A stretch of DNA of 64,000 nt from Arachidicoccus ginsenosidivorans. Its GTDB lineage: Bacteria; Bacteroidota; Bacteroidia; Chitinophagales; Chitinophagaceae. The notes beneath the pieces were generated by a model. That model was not told where the DNA came from. It saw only the letters and a list, made by a program, of their open reading frames with translations, and did not search any database. A program made the translations under genes and the position numbers. Shown here in pieces: positions 1 through 9,361 of this stretch. Location of the stretch: the NCBI RefSeq assembly GCF_007971385.1, contig NZ_CP042434.1:4774001-4838000 (forward strand). The letters are read 5' to 3'. The number at the start of each line of letters is the position of its first letter. Position 1 is the first letter of the stretch.

Positions 1-1
1 A

Positions 2-886
2 CAATTTGTACAACAGACAGACAGCCTAAGACCAGGCGACACGATTCTTGCCAATCAAAGTCTGACCTTGCCCGTTGTCATTGTAAATTCTGTGAATGCC
101 GGACAATTGATCAGAAGGATTAAAAATGACACCAGCTTTTATAAGGCATTTAAGACCCTTCATATCCTAAGTTACCACTCCAGCAACCATATTGAGGTCT
201 ACAATAAAAAAGGCAAGGTAAAGGCCAGTTATAAGAGTCAGGCGAATCAAATCCGCCAGGGTAACTGCCGGACAACACAAATTGAGCATCAAGAGACAAC
301 CGGCGATTTTTTTGATCGTAAAGGCGGATACAATTATACCGTTGGGGAACTCTATGCCGGTCTGTTTTTTGCCAAGGGTAAGGTCTGTGGTGAAAATAAT
401 ATTGTCAAAGGACAAATGAATTTTGAAACCAGTGGCCTGTCTGGAATTGAAAAGAAAAAGGAACAACTTAAAATGCTGTTTTTTAATCCAGGCAGAAAAA
501 TACCTGGGATTCCATTTATCGGAGATAAATTGGATCTTTATGATAAAGATGCCCTGCAAAAGTACAATTACCGCCTGGACACCATCACCTATGGAGCTCA
601 TCATGGTTATGAATTTACCATCACGCCTAAACCCGGCGCCCGCGGCGTCGTCATTGATTATATGCGCACCATTTTTGATGCAGAAACCTTAAATGTCCTG
701 TACCGCTCCTATTCGCTGAGCTATAAGGCGGGCGTCTATGATTTTGATGTTAAAATGCAGGTCAAACTAGACATCAGACAAGGCCTACTTGTACCCGTTC
801 AATTATATTATAAAGGCAATTGGAGCGTTCTTTTTAAAGGAAGAGAAAGAGCCAGTTTCTCGGCCAGCCTCTCCGATTTTCATTAA
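2..886 (+). CDS. C-terminal part of an unrecognised protein, truncated by the window edge
   Basis: The reading frame is open from base 2 to the TAA ending at 886, so the true start lies before the window. The first possible start inside (a TTG at 68) is probably not used. About 294 codons are visible. I do not recognise the family. The visible part is rich in alternating polar and aromatic residues typical of beta-strands, with strand-like stretches near the end (LYRSYSLSYKAG, VPVQLYYKGNWSVLF) resembling an exported or outer-membrane-associated protein, but no signal sequence can be judged because the N-terminus is missing. It is followed by 539 bases without a gene. Function unknown; that it is a real gene is likely from its length and codon pattern. 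Confidence 0.7.
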   Translation, partial: QFVQQTDSLRPGDTILANQSLTLPVVIVNSVNAGQLIRRIKNDTSFYKAFKTLHILSYHSSNHIEVYNKKGKVKASYKSQANQIRQGNCRTTQIEHQETTGDFFDRKGGYNYTVGELYAGLFFAKGKVCGENNIVKGQMNFETSGLSGIEKKKEQLKMLFFNPGRKIPGIPFIGDKLDLYDKDALQKYNYRLDTITYGAHHGYEFTITPKPGARGVVIDYMRTIFDAETLNVLYRSYSLSYKAGVYDFDVKMQVKLDIRQGLLVPVQLYYKGNWSVLFKGRERASFSASLSDFH

Positions 887-934
887 TGGCTAATGGCGCT
901 GCCTGGCAGGTACCCATATAATCCTTAACCCATT

Positions 935-974
935 CATAATCCCACATAATCCCCAATAATCCCTCATAATCCCT
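935..974. repeat. Four tandem 10-bp units, consensus cataatccct
   Basis: Four consecutive units with exact 10-base period (cataatccca, cataatcccc, aataatccct, cataatccct), flanked by further partial copies (ataatcc at 919 and cacaactc at 975). They lie 50 bases after the stop of the upstream gene in a gene-free interval. Period matches one DNA turn, but it could equally be a simple slippage repeat. The rest of 887-1425 is AT-rich without a convincing gene. Confidence 0.8.
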
Positions 975-1388
975 CACAACTCTCCTAATAATCATTTTCG
1001 GCACCTTGCGAAGGTTGCTGCTGTAATTATCTTTTGGCTGCATTTTGAACACAAATAATAGCTTGCTAGAACTGGCACATAACTGTTCATAGGATCCCGT
1101 CCTACACAGACCGAGTTGCTTTTATTACAACCAATGTCACGAGGGCAAATATAGGCTGCGTATCCAGTGGGTAGTGCAGGATAATTCTATTCGACCTAAA
1201 TGTAAATTTGAAATATATTTATAATTCATATATTATTGATCTGAAATATCATCAAGGGGTTAACAATTCCAGTCATTGGACTGAAAAAATAAAGGGTTTG
1301 CAATGCATTCATTAACAATATATTGTATAAGAAGTAATAATTATTGCTGAGATTTTGAACACTATGTTAAATTTAATTTTTTAATCCT

Positions 1389-1396
1389 TATATTTG
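1389..1396 (+). promoter_or_regulatory. Possible -7 element (TATATTTG) upstream of hppA
   Basis: TATATTTG matches the Bacteroidota -7 consensus TAnnTTTG and lies 29 bases before the ATG of the pyrophosphatase gene. No TTTG was found at the usual 17-23 base distance upstream (the nearest is at 1354-1357, spacer 31), so this is a weak call. Confidence 0.3.
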
Positions 1397-1425
1397 TTTC
1401 ATAATCATTTTTTAATTAAAAAAAT

Positions 1426-3774
1426 ATGTCGTCTATGAACAATTTGTTTTATGTGGTGCCTGCCTTGGGCCTCATAGGTCTAATATTTACGATCATCAAG
1501 AGCAGATGGGTTGCGGCGCAGGATCCCGGGTTGGATCGCATGAAAGAAATATCTAAATATATTGCGGATGGCGCTATGGCCTTTCTCAAAGCTGAATATA
1601 GGGTCATGCTGTATTTTGTTGTCATCGCTGGTATCTTATTAGGCATAATGGGATACAGCAATAGTAGTTCTCACTGGTCCATTGCACTATCTTTTGTTGC
1701 AGGTGCTTTCTTAAGTGCCCTGGCCGGTTTTATTGGGATGCGTATTGCCACCAAGGCCAATGTCAGAACCGCCAATGCTGCCAGAACTTCGCTCAAAAAA
1801 GCATTGGCTGTTTCTTTTACCGGTGGTTCTGTCATGGGGATGGGTGTTACTGGACTGGCAGTTATAGGCCTGGGTGGATTATTTATTGTGCTATTGATGA
1901 CTTTTGCTCCTGGCGCCTTAAGTGATACACAGGAAGTGGCAAGAGCCATTGAAGTATTGACTGGATTTAGCCTGGGTGCAGAAAGTATTGCCTTATTTGC
2001 CCGTGTAGGCGGTGGTATTTATACCAAGGCTGCTGATGTAGGTGCGGATTTGGTAGGTAAGGTAGAGGCCGGTATACCGGAGGATGATCCAAGGAACCCG
2101 GCTACCATTGCAGATAATGTAGGCGATAACGTAGGTGACGTTGCTGGTATGGGTGCAGACCTTTTTGGGAGCTATGTAGCGACTATTTTGGCCACGATGG
2201 TATTGGGTCATGAGGTGCTGGGGACCAACGGCGTTTCTCTTGCTGATGGCTACAGTGGCTTCTCTCCCATTTTGCTGCCGATGCTGATTGCCGGCGCAGG
2301 GATTATTTTTTCTATTATAGGCACTTTCTTTGTTACTATTAGTGAGAACGCTGGTTTAAGCACCGCAAAAGTACAAGCGGCGCTGAATAAAGGTAACTGG
2401 GGGGCTATTATCCTGACTGCTATTGCTACTTATTTTATTGTCAACTGGCTATTGCCCAAGGATACCACCATGGTGCTTCGTGGAACTTCCTTTACTAGTA
2501 ATGGTGTGTATGGAGCCATATTGGTTGGCCTGGGTGTAGGCACCCTGATGAGTGTTATTACGGAATATTTTACCGCCATGGGCAAACGACCGGTTAAAAG
2601 CATTATCCGCCAATCAGGTACGGGTCATGCAACCAATATCATTGGAGGTTTAGCTGTTGGTATGGAAAGTACCATGTTGCCGGTTATCGTCCTTGCCGCA
2701 GGTATTTACGGCTCTTTTTTATGTGCTGGTTTATATGGTGTGGCTATAGCCTCCGCAGGTATGATGGCTACTACCGCCATGCAGTTGGCCATTGATGCAT
2801 TTGGGCCAATTGCAGACAACGCCGGTGGCATCGCTGAAATGAGCGAACTGCCAGGTGAGGTCCGAGAAAAAACAGATATACTGGATGCAGTGGGTAACAC
2901 AACAGCAGCCACCGGTAAGGGGTTTGCTATTGCTTCCGCCGCCTTAACTTCCTTAGCCTTATTTGCTGCCTTTGTCGGTATCGCCAAAATTGACGGTATC
3001 GATATCTACCGGGCTGATGTGCTCGCTGGATTATTTATAGGCGCCATGATTCCCTTTATTTTCTCCGCATTCGCTATCAGAGCGGTGGGTGAGGCAGCGA
3101 TGGCTATGGTTGAAGAAGTGCGCAGACAGTTTAGAACGATACCCGGTATTATGGAAGGAAAAGGCACACCTGAATATGATAAGTGTGTGGCGATCTCCAC
3201 CAATGCCTCTCTTAAAAAAATGCTATTGCCTGGAGGTATAGCCCTGGTCAGCCCGTTAATTATAGGTTTTGTATTCGGGCCAGAAGTATTAGGTGGATTT
3301 CTGGCTGGAGCGACCGTGTCCGGCGTGTTGATGGGTATGTTCCAAAATAACGCCGGTGGTGCCTGGGATAATGCTAAAAAATCCTTTGAAAAAGGCGTTG
3401 AGATCAATGGCGAGATGCATTACAAGAAATCAGATCCGCATAAAGCCTCCGTTACAGGAGATACGGTGGGCGATCCTTTTAAGGACACCTCAGGTCCATC
3501 GATGAATATCCTGATTAAACTAATGAGTATTGTTTCGCTGGTCATCGCACCAACCATTACCAAGATGCATTCAGCAGACATCCATAAGAACCTGCTTCAA
3601 AAGCAAGAAGATATTCACAATCTCTTAAAAGCTGAGCCTAACCAGGATGCGCGTATCAACCAGTTTCTATTGGAAAACGCTGATACAGCAGCCATGTTTA
3701 CCCTGCATCGGCCAACATTAATCGAAAAACGATCCTCCAAGGAATTTTTGTCAAAAAATCAAATGGGATCATAA
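1426..3774 (+). CDS. hppA: Membrane-bound cation-translocating pyrophosphatase
   Basis: 782-residue integral membrane enzyme that couples pyrophosphate hydrolysis to H+ and/or Na+ export across the inner membrane. Family hallmarks are present: the substrate/Mg-binding stretch around residue 203 ([11 protein letters not shown], then ED-DPRNP and DNVGDNVGD), a second acidic site GPIADNAGG near 467, and [14 protein letters not shown] near 682. At about residues 488-495 the sequence is GNTTAATG: alanine and glycine at the two positions that distinguish K+-dependent members (K+-independent ones carry lysine), so it should be the K+-dependent class. Whether Na+ or H+ is pumped cannot be read here. 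The last ~70 residues after the final transmembrane helix form a polar tail beyond the usual end. Monocistronic: strong terminator follows at once. The ATG chosen directly precedes the first membrane segment. Confidence 0.95.
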   Translation: MSSMNNLFYVVPALGLIGLIFTIIKSRWVAAQDPGLDRMKEISKYIADGAMAFLKAEYRVMLYFVVIAGILLGIMGYSNSSSHWSIALSFVAGAFLSALAGFIGMRIATKANVRTANAARTSLKKALAVSFTGGSVMGMGVTGLAVIGLGGLFIVLLMTFAPGALSDTQEVARAIEVLTGFSLGAESIALFARVGGGIYTKAADVGADLVGKVEAGIPEDDPRNPATIADNVGDNVGDVAGMGADLFGSYVATILATMVLGHEVLGTNGVSLADGYSGFSPILLPMLIAGAGIIFSIIGTFFVTISENAGLSTAKVQAALNKGNWGAIILTAIATYFIVNWLLPKDTTMVLRGTSFTSNGVYGAILVGLGVGTLMSVITEYFTAMGKRPVKSIIRQSGTGHATNIIGGLAVGMESTMLPVIVLAAGIYGSFLCAGLYGVAIASAGMMATTAMQLAIDAFGPIADNAGGIAEMSELPGEVREKTDILDAVGNTTAATGKGFAIASAALTSLALFAAFVGIAKIDGIDIYRADVLAGLFIGAMIPFIFSAFAIRAVGEAAMAMVEEVRRQFRTIPGIMEGKGTPEYDKCVAISTNASLKKMLLPGGIALVSPLIIGFVFGPEVLGGFLAGATVSGVLMGMFQNNAGGAWDNAKKSFEKGVEINGEMHYKKSDPHKASVTGDTVGDPFKDTSGPSMNILIKLMSIVSLVIAPTITKMHSADIHKNLLQKQEDIHNLLKAEPNQDARINQFLLENADTAAMFTLHRPTLIEKRSSKEFLSKNQMGS

Positions 3775-3783
3775 CACTTATAC

Positions 3784-3815
3784 AAAAGAGCAGCTGACCG
3801 CTGCTCTTTTTGTTT
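3784..3815 (+). terminator. Rho-independent terminator of hppA
   Basis: Perfect 11-bp stem (aaaagagcagc / gctgctctttt) with loop tgacc at 3795-3799, followed by a T-rich run. It begins 10 bases after the hppA stop. Confidence 0.9.
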
Positions 3816-3872
3816 AGTTTTATTAATTTTGGTGCTTTGCTAAACAAAACGGACACATAAGTAAAGACAGCA

Positions 3873-4154
3873 ATGCGTAAAATTTCCTGGTTATCCAAAA
3901 TCGCCTTTATATTCAATATTATCTATTTTATTGATCTGCTATTGAGATTTAAGGTGGTGGCAAATAACCTGCATCAAGGCCCCATTGGTCTATTAGGTGG
4001 CTGGTTACTGGCGCCTATTTTTAACCTGGCGTTGCTTTTTTCCATCATTTTGATCAAAAAAAAGGGGGAAACGCTGCCTGTAGCCAAATGGATCTGGTTA
4101 TTTTGTCTGTGCTGTTTAGTCTTCCAAACAGTCTTATTCCTATTTTATGATTAA
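3873..4154 (+). CDS. Small integral membrane protein, unknown function
   Basis: 93 residues, almost entirely membrane segments: three hydrophobic stretches at about residues 8-25, 40-62 and 72-91 separated by short basic/polar loops (one loop has KKKGE). No family recognised. Its last 8 bases overlap the start of the queuosine-precursor transporter (ATGATTAA arrangement), so the two are almost certainly translationally coupled, suggesting a helper role or simple co-expression. The ATG follows a purine-rich stretch (gtaaagacag). Confidence 0.75.
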   Translation: MRKISWLSKIAFIFNIIYFIDLLLRFKVVANNLHQGPIGLLGGWLLAPIFNLALLFSIILIKKKGETLPVAKWIWLFCLCCLVFQTVLFLFYD

Positions 4155-4968
4155 TCGTTTTTTAAAGGACCGGCCCTCTAAACTTTTTTTAGGGTTTACC
4201 GCTTTTTTTGTGGCCAATGCCCTTATTGCAGAATGTATCGGCGGTAAAATATTCTCTCTGGAAAAAGTTTTTGGATTTCAGCCGGCGAACCTGACTCTTT
4301 TTGGAGAAAGTGGCCTTTCTTTTACCCTCACCTGTGGCGTCTTATTATGGCCCTTGGAATTTGTAATTACGGATATCGTTAATGAGTTTTTTGGCCCTAA
4401 AGCAGTCAGAAGGATCAGCTATACGGCCATTGGTTTGATTGCCTACGCCTTTATTATGTTCTATCTCTCTATCCATATACCCGCCGCTGATTTTTGGATC
4501 GGGTCTGGTAAGGCAAAAGGAATAGATAATATGCAAAATGCCTTTAATGGCATTTTTGGCCAGGGCATGTGGATTATTATCGGGTCTCTGGTTGCCTTTT
4601 TATTCTCACAGCTGGTGGATGTCTATGTGTTTCAAAAAATTAAAAAGCGAACCGGCGATAAAATGATCTGGCTTCGAGCGACGGGGTCTACTCTGGTTTC
4701 TCAGTTAGTGGACAGTTATATTGTGCTGATTATTGCTTTTAAGATTGGCAATAACTGGGCATGGTCACTGGTGCTGGCCATCGGTGTGATGAACTATATT
4801 TATAAATCAGTCGTGGCGATAATAATGACACCTGTGATTATCTATGTAGAAAAATGGATTGAAAGATATGTAGGTAAAGAAACCGCCCATAAAATGCGAC
4901 TCAGTGCTATGGGGCAAGAGGTTGAAGCACAGGAGGATGGCTTTGAAAATATCCCGACCGCTGGCTAA
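4147..4968 (+). CDS. yhhQ: Queuosine precursor transporter (QPTR/YhhQ family)
   Basis: 273-residue polytopic membrane protein of the COG1738 family, which imports 7-deazaguanine precursors (preQ0/preQ1) used for the tRNA modification queuosine. Recognisable features: the conserved TDIVNEFFGPKAVRR segment after the second membrane helix (residues ~77-91), the FSQLVDVYVFQKIKK block (~158-172) and the related SQLVDSYIVL block (~185-194). Starts inside the preceding small membrane gene, so the two form one unit. No preQ1-riboswitch-like leader was seen in the short upstream spacer. A terminator follows 37 bases after the stop. Confidence 0.9.
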   Translation: MINRFLKDRPSKLFLGFTAFFVANALIAECIGGKIFSLEKVFGFQPANLTLFGESGLSFTLTCGVLLWPLEFVITDIVNEFFGPKAVRRISYTAIGLIAYAFIMFYLSIHIPAADFWIGSGKAKGIDNMQNAFNGIFGQGMWIIIGSLVAFLFSQLVDVYVFQKIKKRTGDKMIWLRATGSTLVSQLVDSYIVLIIAFKIGNNWAWSLVLAIGVMNYIYKSVVAIIMTPVIIYVEKWIERYVGKETAHKMRLSAMGQEVEAQEDGFENIPTAG

Positions 4969-5005
4969 AAAGTGCTGTTTTACCTGACAAATATTTATCA
5001 TCCAG

Positions 5006-5047
5006 AAAATACATCTGTTCGTCTCATGAACAGATGTATTTTTTTTC
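5006..5047 (+). terminator. Rho-independent terminator of the yhhQ unit
   Basis: Perfect 15-bp stem (aaaatacatctgttc at 5006-5020 with gaacagatgtatttt from 5028), loop gtctcat, then a run of eight T. Confidence 0.92.
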
Positions 5048-5532
5048 ATAAATGAAATAAATTACATCTGCATATTTTTGGATTATCAATTGAGAATAAG
5101 GTGTTTATGGATTACTACCTAACAAGTGATAGATTTTTGATTATTGTTCCTGTTCACAATTGATGAAAAATTATGCAGGCTTTTAGTTGCTTTCTGGCGA
5201 AATTAAGCTGAAAACAAGTCCATAGTAGTTTTGAATGGTTTTGATTTAACGCAACGGATGCTGAAGCTAGAATATATTAAAATGTTTTCCTGATAACCAA
5301 ATACAGCTGTTTTTTTTGACAAATAAAAGAGACAGTCAAACGGTTAAAAAAATATTTAAACGCTTTTATGGGTACACATTGTCTACATTTAAATTTTGAA
5401 GTACAACGCATACCCATACGTAGGTTTACATGGATCGCCTTCATTTTGCTTATTGCCAGCAAGCCTAAAAACCCTATCTGAGGTAAATCCTACCTCAGTT
5501 AACTCCAATTACAGCTATATTTTTAATCTTCA
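5048..5532. other. Gene-free interval before the thioredoxin/SusCD cassette
   Basis: 485 bases, AT-rich, no convincing ORF on either strand. The one clear structure is a hairpin at 5478-5498 listed separately. The promoter of the cassette should lie here but no good TTTG/TAnnTTTG pair was found. Confidence 0.5.
5478..5498. promoter_or_regulatory. 8-bp inverted repeat 34 bases before the thioredoxin-fold gene
   Basis: ctgaggta-aatcc-tacctcag, a perfect 8-bp stem with a 5-base loop, without a following T-run, so unlikely to be a terminator. Position fits an operator half-site pair or a hairpin in the 5' untranslated region of the cassette. Confidence 0.4.
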
Positions 5533-6150
5533 ATGCAATTTATTTTGAAAAAGTTATTATGCTTAATGGGCGGAGCTATGTTGGTGGTGGTTAGTTATTG
5601 TCAGAAAATTAGTATTGAACCATTTTATATTGGCGATAGAGTACCTGATATCCAACTTAACAATATTGTCAATTATAAAGATTCGATAATTAATTTATCA
5701 CATTTTGGGGACAAGATGGTTATTTTAGACTTCTGGAATATTCATTGTGGAAGTTGCATTAAAATGTTTGCCAAGGAGGATTCGATTCAACAACTTTTAA
5801 AGCAAGATATTCAATTTCTATTGGTAACCACTGACAAGAAAGAGGATGTGGAAAAATTTATTGAGAAATACAATAAAATACATGCCAGACTCCCATTTCC
5901 AATAGTAATTAGAGACAAATCTCTTCGTCAATTATTTAGATTTAAATTTGTTCCGCATTATGTCTGGATTGCTCCAAACGGATTGATTCTCGCACAAACT
6001 TCTGATAATTTAATCAATAAAGAAGCTATTTTAAAAGCATTAGCTCCATTTAGAGTACTTGAAAAAAGGTTGAAGGGACTTAAATCAACAAATTATGGTC
6101 TCCATATGCAACCGCCGTCTCAAGAACTATCAATTTTACTAAATAATTAA
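5533..6150 (+). CDS. TlpA/AhpC-like thioredoxin-fold protein, exported, C-terminus short
   Basis: 205 residues. N-terminal hydrophobic stretch (residues ~6-22, ending before QKISIEP) is a signal peptide, so it acts in the periplasm. The thioredoxin core shows VILDFWNIHCGSC, giving a CxxC (Cys-Gly-Ser-Cys) redox pair at about residues 74-77, and a cis-proline loop FVPHYVW near 139-145. Expected activity: thiol-disulfide exchange. Larger relatives found beside SusC/SusD pairs commonly carry a further C-terminal domain; here the protein ends soon after the thioredoxin fold, so it may be truncated. It is the first gene of a + strand run with SusC and SusD and has AT-rich codon use like them. Confidence 0.85.
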   Translation: MQFILKKLLCLMGGAMLVVVSYCQKISIEPFYIGDRVPDIQLNNIVNYKDSIINLSHFGDKMVILDFWNIHCGSCIKMFAKEDSIQQLLKQDIQFLLVTTDKKEDVEKFIEKYNKIHARLPFPIVIRDKSLRQLFRFKFVPHYVWIAPNGLILAQTSDNLINKEAILKALAPFRVLEKRLKGLKSTNYGLHMQPPSQELSILLNN

Positions 6151-6165
6151 AAATAAAGATTGCAT

Positions 6166-9100
6166 ATGCCAAAGAATGTAATAGCAGCCATAACTGCATT
6201 TATATTTTCCTATTCACTATTTGCTCAAAATGCTTTAACGCTTCATGGAGAAGTTGTGGATAAACATAATAATCCTGTATTTGGCGCTACAATACAATCT
6301 AATGTAACAGGAGAATCTGTATTAGCGGGCAAAAATGGTTTTATAATAAAATTAAGTCAATTTCCAGACACCTTAATTATTAGTGCGGTTGGTTATCAAG
6401 TGCAAAAAAGAATTATTTATGGTAGTGAATCAGAAGTTAAAATAACCTTAGATGAATTTACAAATGAATTGAATGAGGTAACCATAAATACTGGTTACCA
6501 AAAGATTCCAAAAGAAAGATCAACAGGCTCCTTTTATTTGATTGATAGCACTGTTTTTAATCAGCGAGTTGGGCCAAATGTCCTGGATCGGCTAGATGGC
6601 ATAACCAGTAGTCTTCTTGTTGATAATAGAAAGAATAGTGTCATAAAATATCAAATGAGAGGTTTAAGTACATTAACTGCAAATGCTGCGACTCCGTTGA
6701 TAATTTTGGATAACTTTCCTTATTCTGGGGATATTAATAATATAAACCCGAACGATGTTGAAAGTATATCCATTTTGAAGGATGCGGCCGCAACCAGTAT
6801 TTGGGGGGCAAGGGCTGGTAATGGTGTAATAGTCATTACAACTAAACGTGCGCATGACAAACAGGCCATGCAAATATCATTTAACAGCAATCTTACAATT
6901 AAGCCCAGACCAGATTTATTCAGTGCTTATCAAATGAATTCATCGGATTATATTGATTTAGAGGAGTTTCTATTTGCAAAGGGGTTTTTTAACTCCGATT
7001 TTTCAAATGTCAGAAGACCTATCATTTCTCCTGTGGTCGAAATTTTACAACAAGAAAAGCTTGGCCAGATCACTGCGGAACAGGCGAAGGAGCAAATTAA
7101 TGCCTTTAGAGGTATTGACATGAGATCTGACATGGAGAAATATCTTTACCGCCCCTCCTATAATCAACAATATTCTCTTGGAATTGCAGGTGCATCAGAC
7201 TTTGTGAATTATCGTTTTTCTATTGGGCTCGATAAGGGTATGGCTAATTTAGCGGGAAATGATAATAACCGAATTACTATCCGTTCAGATAATGTTGTTC
7301 ATTTGACAAAGAGATGGGATTTTAATCCAGGATTGATTTTAACTAAAACCCATTCAACGCAAAATAGTCCTGGTGGCTTTGGAAGCTTTACTCAGTCTAT
7401 AGCAGGAATAACGCCATATACACGTTTAGTAAATAATGATGGAACACCTGCTGTATTAGATTTGTATTATCGCGGAGTTTTTACAGATACTGCTGGCAAT
7501 GGGCAATTGCTGGATTGGAAATTCAGGCCCCTAGATGAATTAAAAAATAATAATAATTTTACTGATCAATCAGACGTGGTATTAAACCTTACGTCAAGTT
7601 ATAAGCTTACAAATTGGCTTACGGCTAAGGCTGCCTACCAATACGAAAACGATTGGACCGATAATTATCAAATTCATAATTTGAAAAGTTTTTTTGCAAG
7701 AGATTTAGTCAATGAATTTACAGAGATAATTGATGGCACACCTATTTATCATCTTCCCAAGGGCGGTGTTTTGGTTCACAACGGAGGAAAAATGGAATCA
7801 CAATCGGGAAGGTTTCAATTAAATATTGATAAAACCTGGAATACAAAGAATCAATTATCAGTGATTATAGGAAGTGAATTAAGAGACATGCTAACTACTT
7901 CTGATTCAAGACGCGATTATGGGTATGATGAAACAACCTTGGCTACACAAATGCCTGACTATACAACACAATTTCAAACTTATGATAATGTAAGAGGGAA
8001 GACTTTTATATTAAATGCTACCAATTCAAGTAAATTTACTAATAGATTTGTTTCCTTGTATTCTAATGGTTCTTATACTTACAATAATCGATATATTATT
8101 TCTGGTAGTTTTAGAAAGGATGCATCCAATTTTTTTGGTGTAAAAACGAATCAGAAATGGGTTCCCTTGTGGTCAGTAGGTGGCGCATGGAGGATTTCTA
8201 ATGAGGATTTTTATAGAATTGACTGGCTGCCAGAATTAAAATTTAGAATGACATATGGCTTCAGTGGCAACCTAGATCCTAATGCTTCTGCGTTGACGAC
8301 CATTAGTTACCTTCCTGCCTCAAGAAATAACCCTATTCATATTCCGGCAGCTACCGTAAGTCAGCCTGCTAATCCAGATTTGCGATGGGAAAGGGTTAAA
8401 CAATTAAACTTTGGCGCAGATTTCTCCATGTTGAACAATTATATCAGCGGATCAATTGAATATTATACTAAAAAATCAATTGATTTAATGAATGTTAGTG
8501 ATTTAGATCCAATAACCGGTTTTAATTCAGTGCGTAAAAATTCTGCAACTTTAGGAGGCCATGGAGTTGATATCACCTTAAATACATTGAATTTGAATCG
8601 AAAAGTAAAATGGAAATCTACAATTTTACTTAGTTACACTTCCTTCAAGGTGCTTAAAACTAATTATGCAAATGCAAGTTCCTTTCGTATTTCGGATGGG
8701 ACTTCAATATTTGCTGTAGACGGCTATAATCCATATTTGGTGGCCAGTTATAAATTTGCAGGTTTAGATCCGGCAACCGGAGACCCCTTGGGATATGTTG
8801 ATGGGGAAATTAGCAAAGATTATTATGCTATTTTCCAAAATCCACTTGAACAAAATGTTATTAGTGGTCAGGCTTTACCACCAATATTTGGTTCAGTCCG
8901 AAATTCAATTCAGTTTAAAGGATTCACACTTGCTGCAAATATTACCTATAGACTGAATTATTATTTTAGAAAGCCTAGTATTAGTTATTATAGCTTAATT
9001 TATAATGGTAGTGTTGGTTATGAATTTGAGAAAAGATGGCAGAAGCCAGGCGATGAAAAATTTACGTCGGTTCCTTCGTTTATTTATCCAATGAATAGTA

Positions 9101-9177
9101 ATCGAACAAGTTTTTACAATTTTAGTGATATTAATGTGGATCCTGCTGATAATATTAAATTAAATGATGTATATTGA
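6166..9177 (+). CDS. SusC/RagA-family TonB-linked outer membrane transporter (frameshifted near its end)
   Basis: About 1003 residues in the open frame. Signal peptide ending FAQ, then a carboxypeptidase-D regulatory-like beta-sandwich (residues ~25-100, VVDKHNNPVFGATIQ), a TonB plug with the SusC hallmark SISILKDAAATSIWGARAG (~200-218), then the beta-barrel. ATG at 6166 is preferred over the in-frame TTG at 6160. The frame stops at 9175-9177 just before the last ~58 residues; the missing barrel end is readable downstream (see next entry). It should import a ligand captured by the adjacent SusD lipoprotein. No glycoside hydrolase is beside it; instead thiol-redox genes are, so the ligand may not be a polysaccharide. 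Confidence 0.9.
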   Translation: MPKNVIAAITAFIFSYSLFAQNALTLHGEVVDKHNNPVFGATIQSNVTGESVLAGKNGFIIKLSQFPDTLIISAVGYQVQKRIIYGSESEVKITLDEFTNELNEVTINTGYQKIPKERSTGSFYLIDSTVFNQRVGPNVLDRLDGITSSLLVDNRKNSVIKYQMRGLSTLTANAATPLIILDNFPYSGDINNINPNDVESISILKDAAATSIWGARAGNGVIVITTKRAHDKQAMQISFNSNLTIKPRPDLFSAYQMNSSDYIDLEEFLFAKGFFNSDFSNVRRPIISPVVEILQQEKLGQITAEQAKEQINAFRGIDMRSDMEKYLYRPSYNQQYSLGIAGASDFVNYRFSIGLDKGMANLAGNDNNRITIRSDNVVHLTKRWDFNPGLILTKTHSTQNSPGGFGSFTQSIAGITPYTRLVNNDGTPAVLDLYYRGVFTDTAGNGQLLDWKFRPLDELKNNNNFTDQSDVVLNLTSSYKLTNWLTAKAAYQYENDWTDNYQIHNLKSFFARDLVNEFTEIIDGTPIYHLPKGGVLVHNGGKMESQSGRFQLNIDKTWNTKNQLSVIIGSELRDMLTTSDSRRDYGYDETTLATQMPDYTTQFQTYDNVRGKTFILNATNSSKFTNRFVSLYSNGSYTYNNRYIISGSFRKDASNFFGVKTNQKWVPLWSVGGAWRISNEDFYRIDWLPELKFRMTYGFSGNLDPNASALTTISYLPASRNNPIHIPAATVSQPANPDLRWERVKQLNFGADFSMLNNYISGSIEYYTKKSIDLMNVSDLDPITGFNSVRKNSATLGGHGVDITLNTLNLNRKVKWKSTILLSYTSFKVLKTNYANASSFRISDGTSIFAVDGYNPYLVASYKFAGLDPATGDPLGYVDGEISKDYYAIFQNPLEQNVISGQALPPIFGSVRNSIQFKGFTLAANITYRLNYYFRKPSISYYSLIYNGSVGYEFEKRWQKPGDEKFTSVPSFIYPMNSNRTSFYNFSDINVDPADNIKLNDVY

Positions 9178-9351
9178 TTATCAATTAAAATATAATAACA
9201 GTAAGGTAATAAAGAATATGGTGTTTTACATTTATTTGAACAATTTAAATTGGATGCTTTGGAAAAAAATAAAGACAACCTGGATCCAGATATTATTTAT
9301 GATGTGAAACCTCAAAAGAGCATTTCATTGGGATTAAAACTTAATTTTTAA
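9178..9351 (+). pseudogene. Out-of-frame C-terminal remainder of the SusC protein
   Basis: From 9176 the +2 frame reads DYQLKYNNSKVIKNM...NNLNWMLWKK, a typical SusC barrel end, and after the A7 run at 9263-9269 the original frame resumes with NKDNLDPDIIYDVKPQ and ends GLKLNF at the TAA 9349-9351. Two indels explain this: a slip in the TA-rich stretch at 9170-9175 and one missing A in the homopolymer. The terminal aromatic residue needed for barrel insertion is therefore outside the annotated frame. Either the gene is genuinely damaged or the sequence contains errors. Confidence 0.8.
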
Positions 9352-9361
9352 ATTTTAAAGG

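Noticed and set aside
167-604. 145-codon frame on the - strand
   Set aside because: Lies fully antisense to the open + frame of the first gene and shows no family features.
834-1052. 72-codon - frame
   Set aside because: Its sequence is largely the translation of the 10-bp tandem repeat; no start context.
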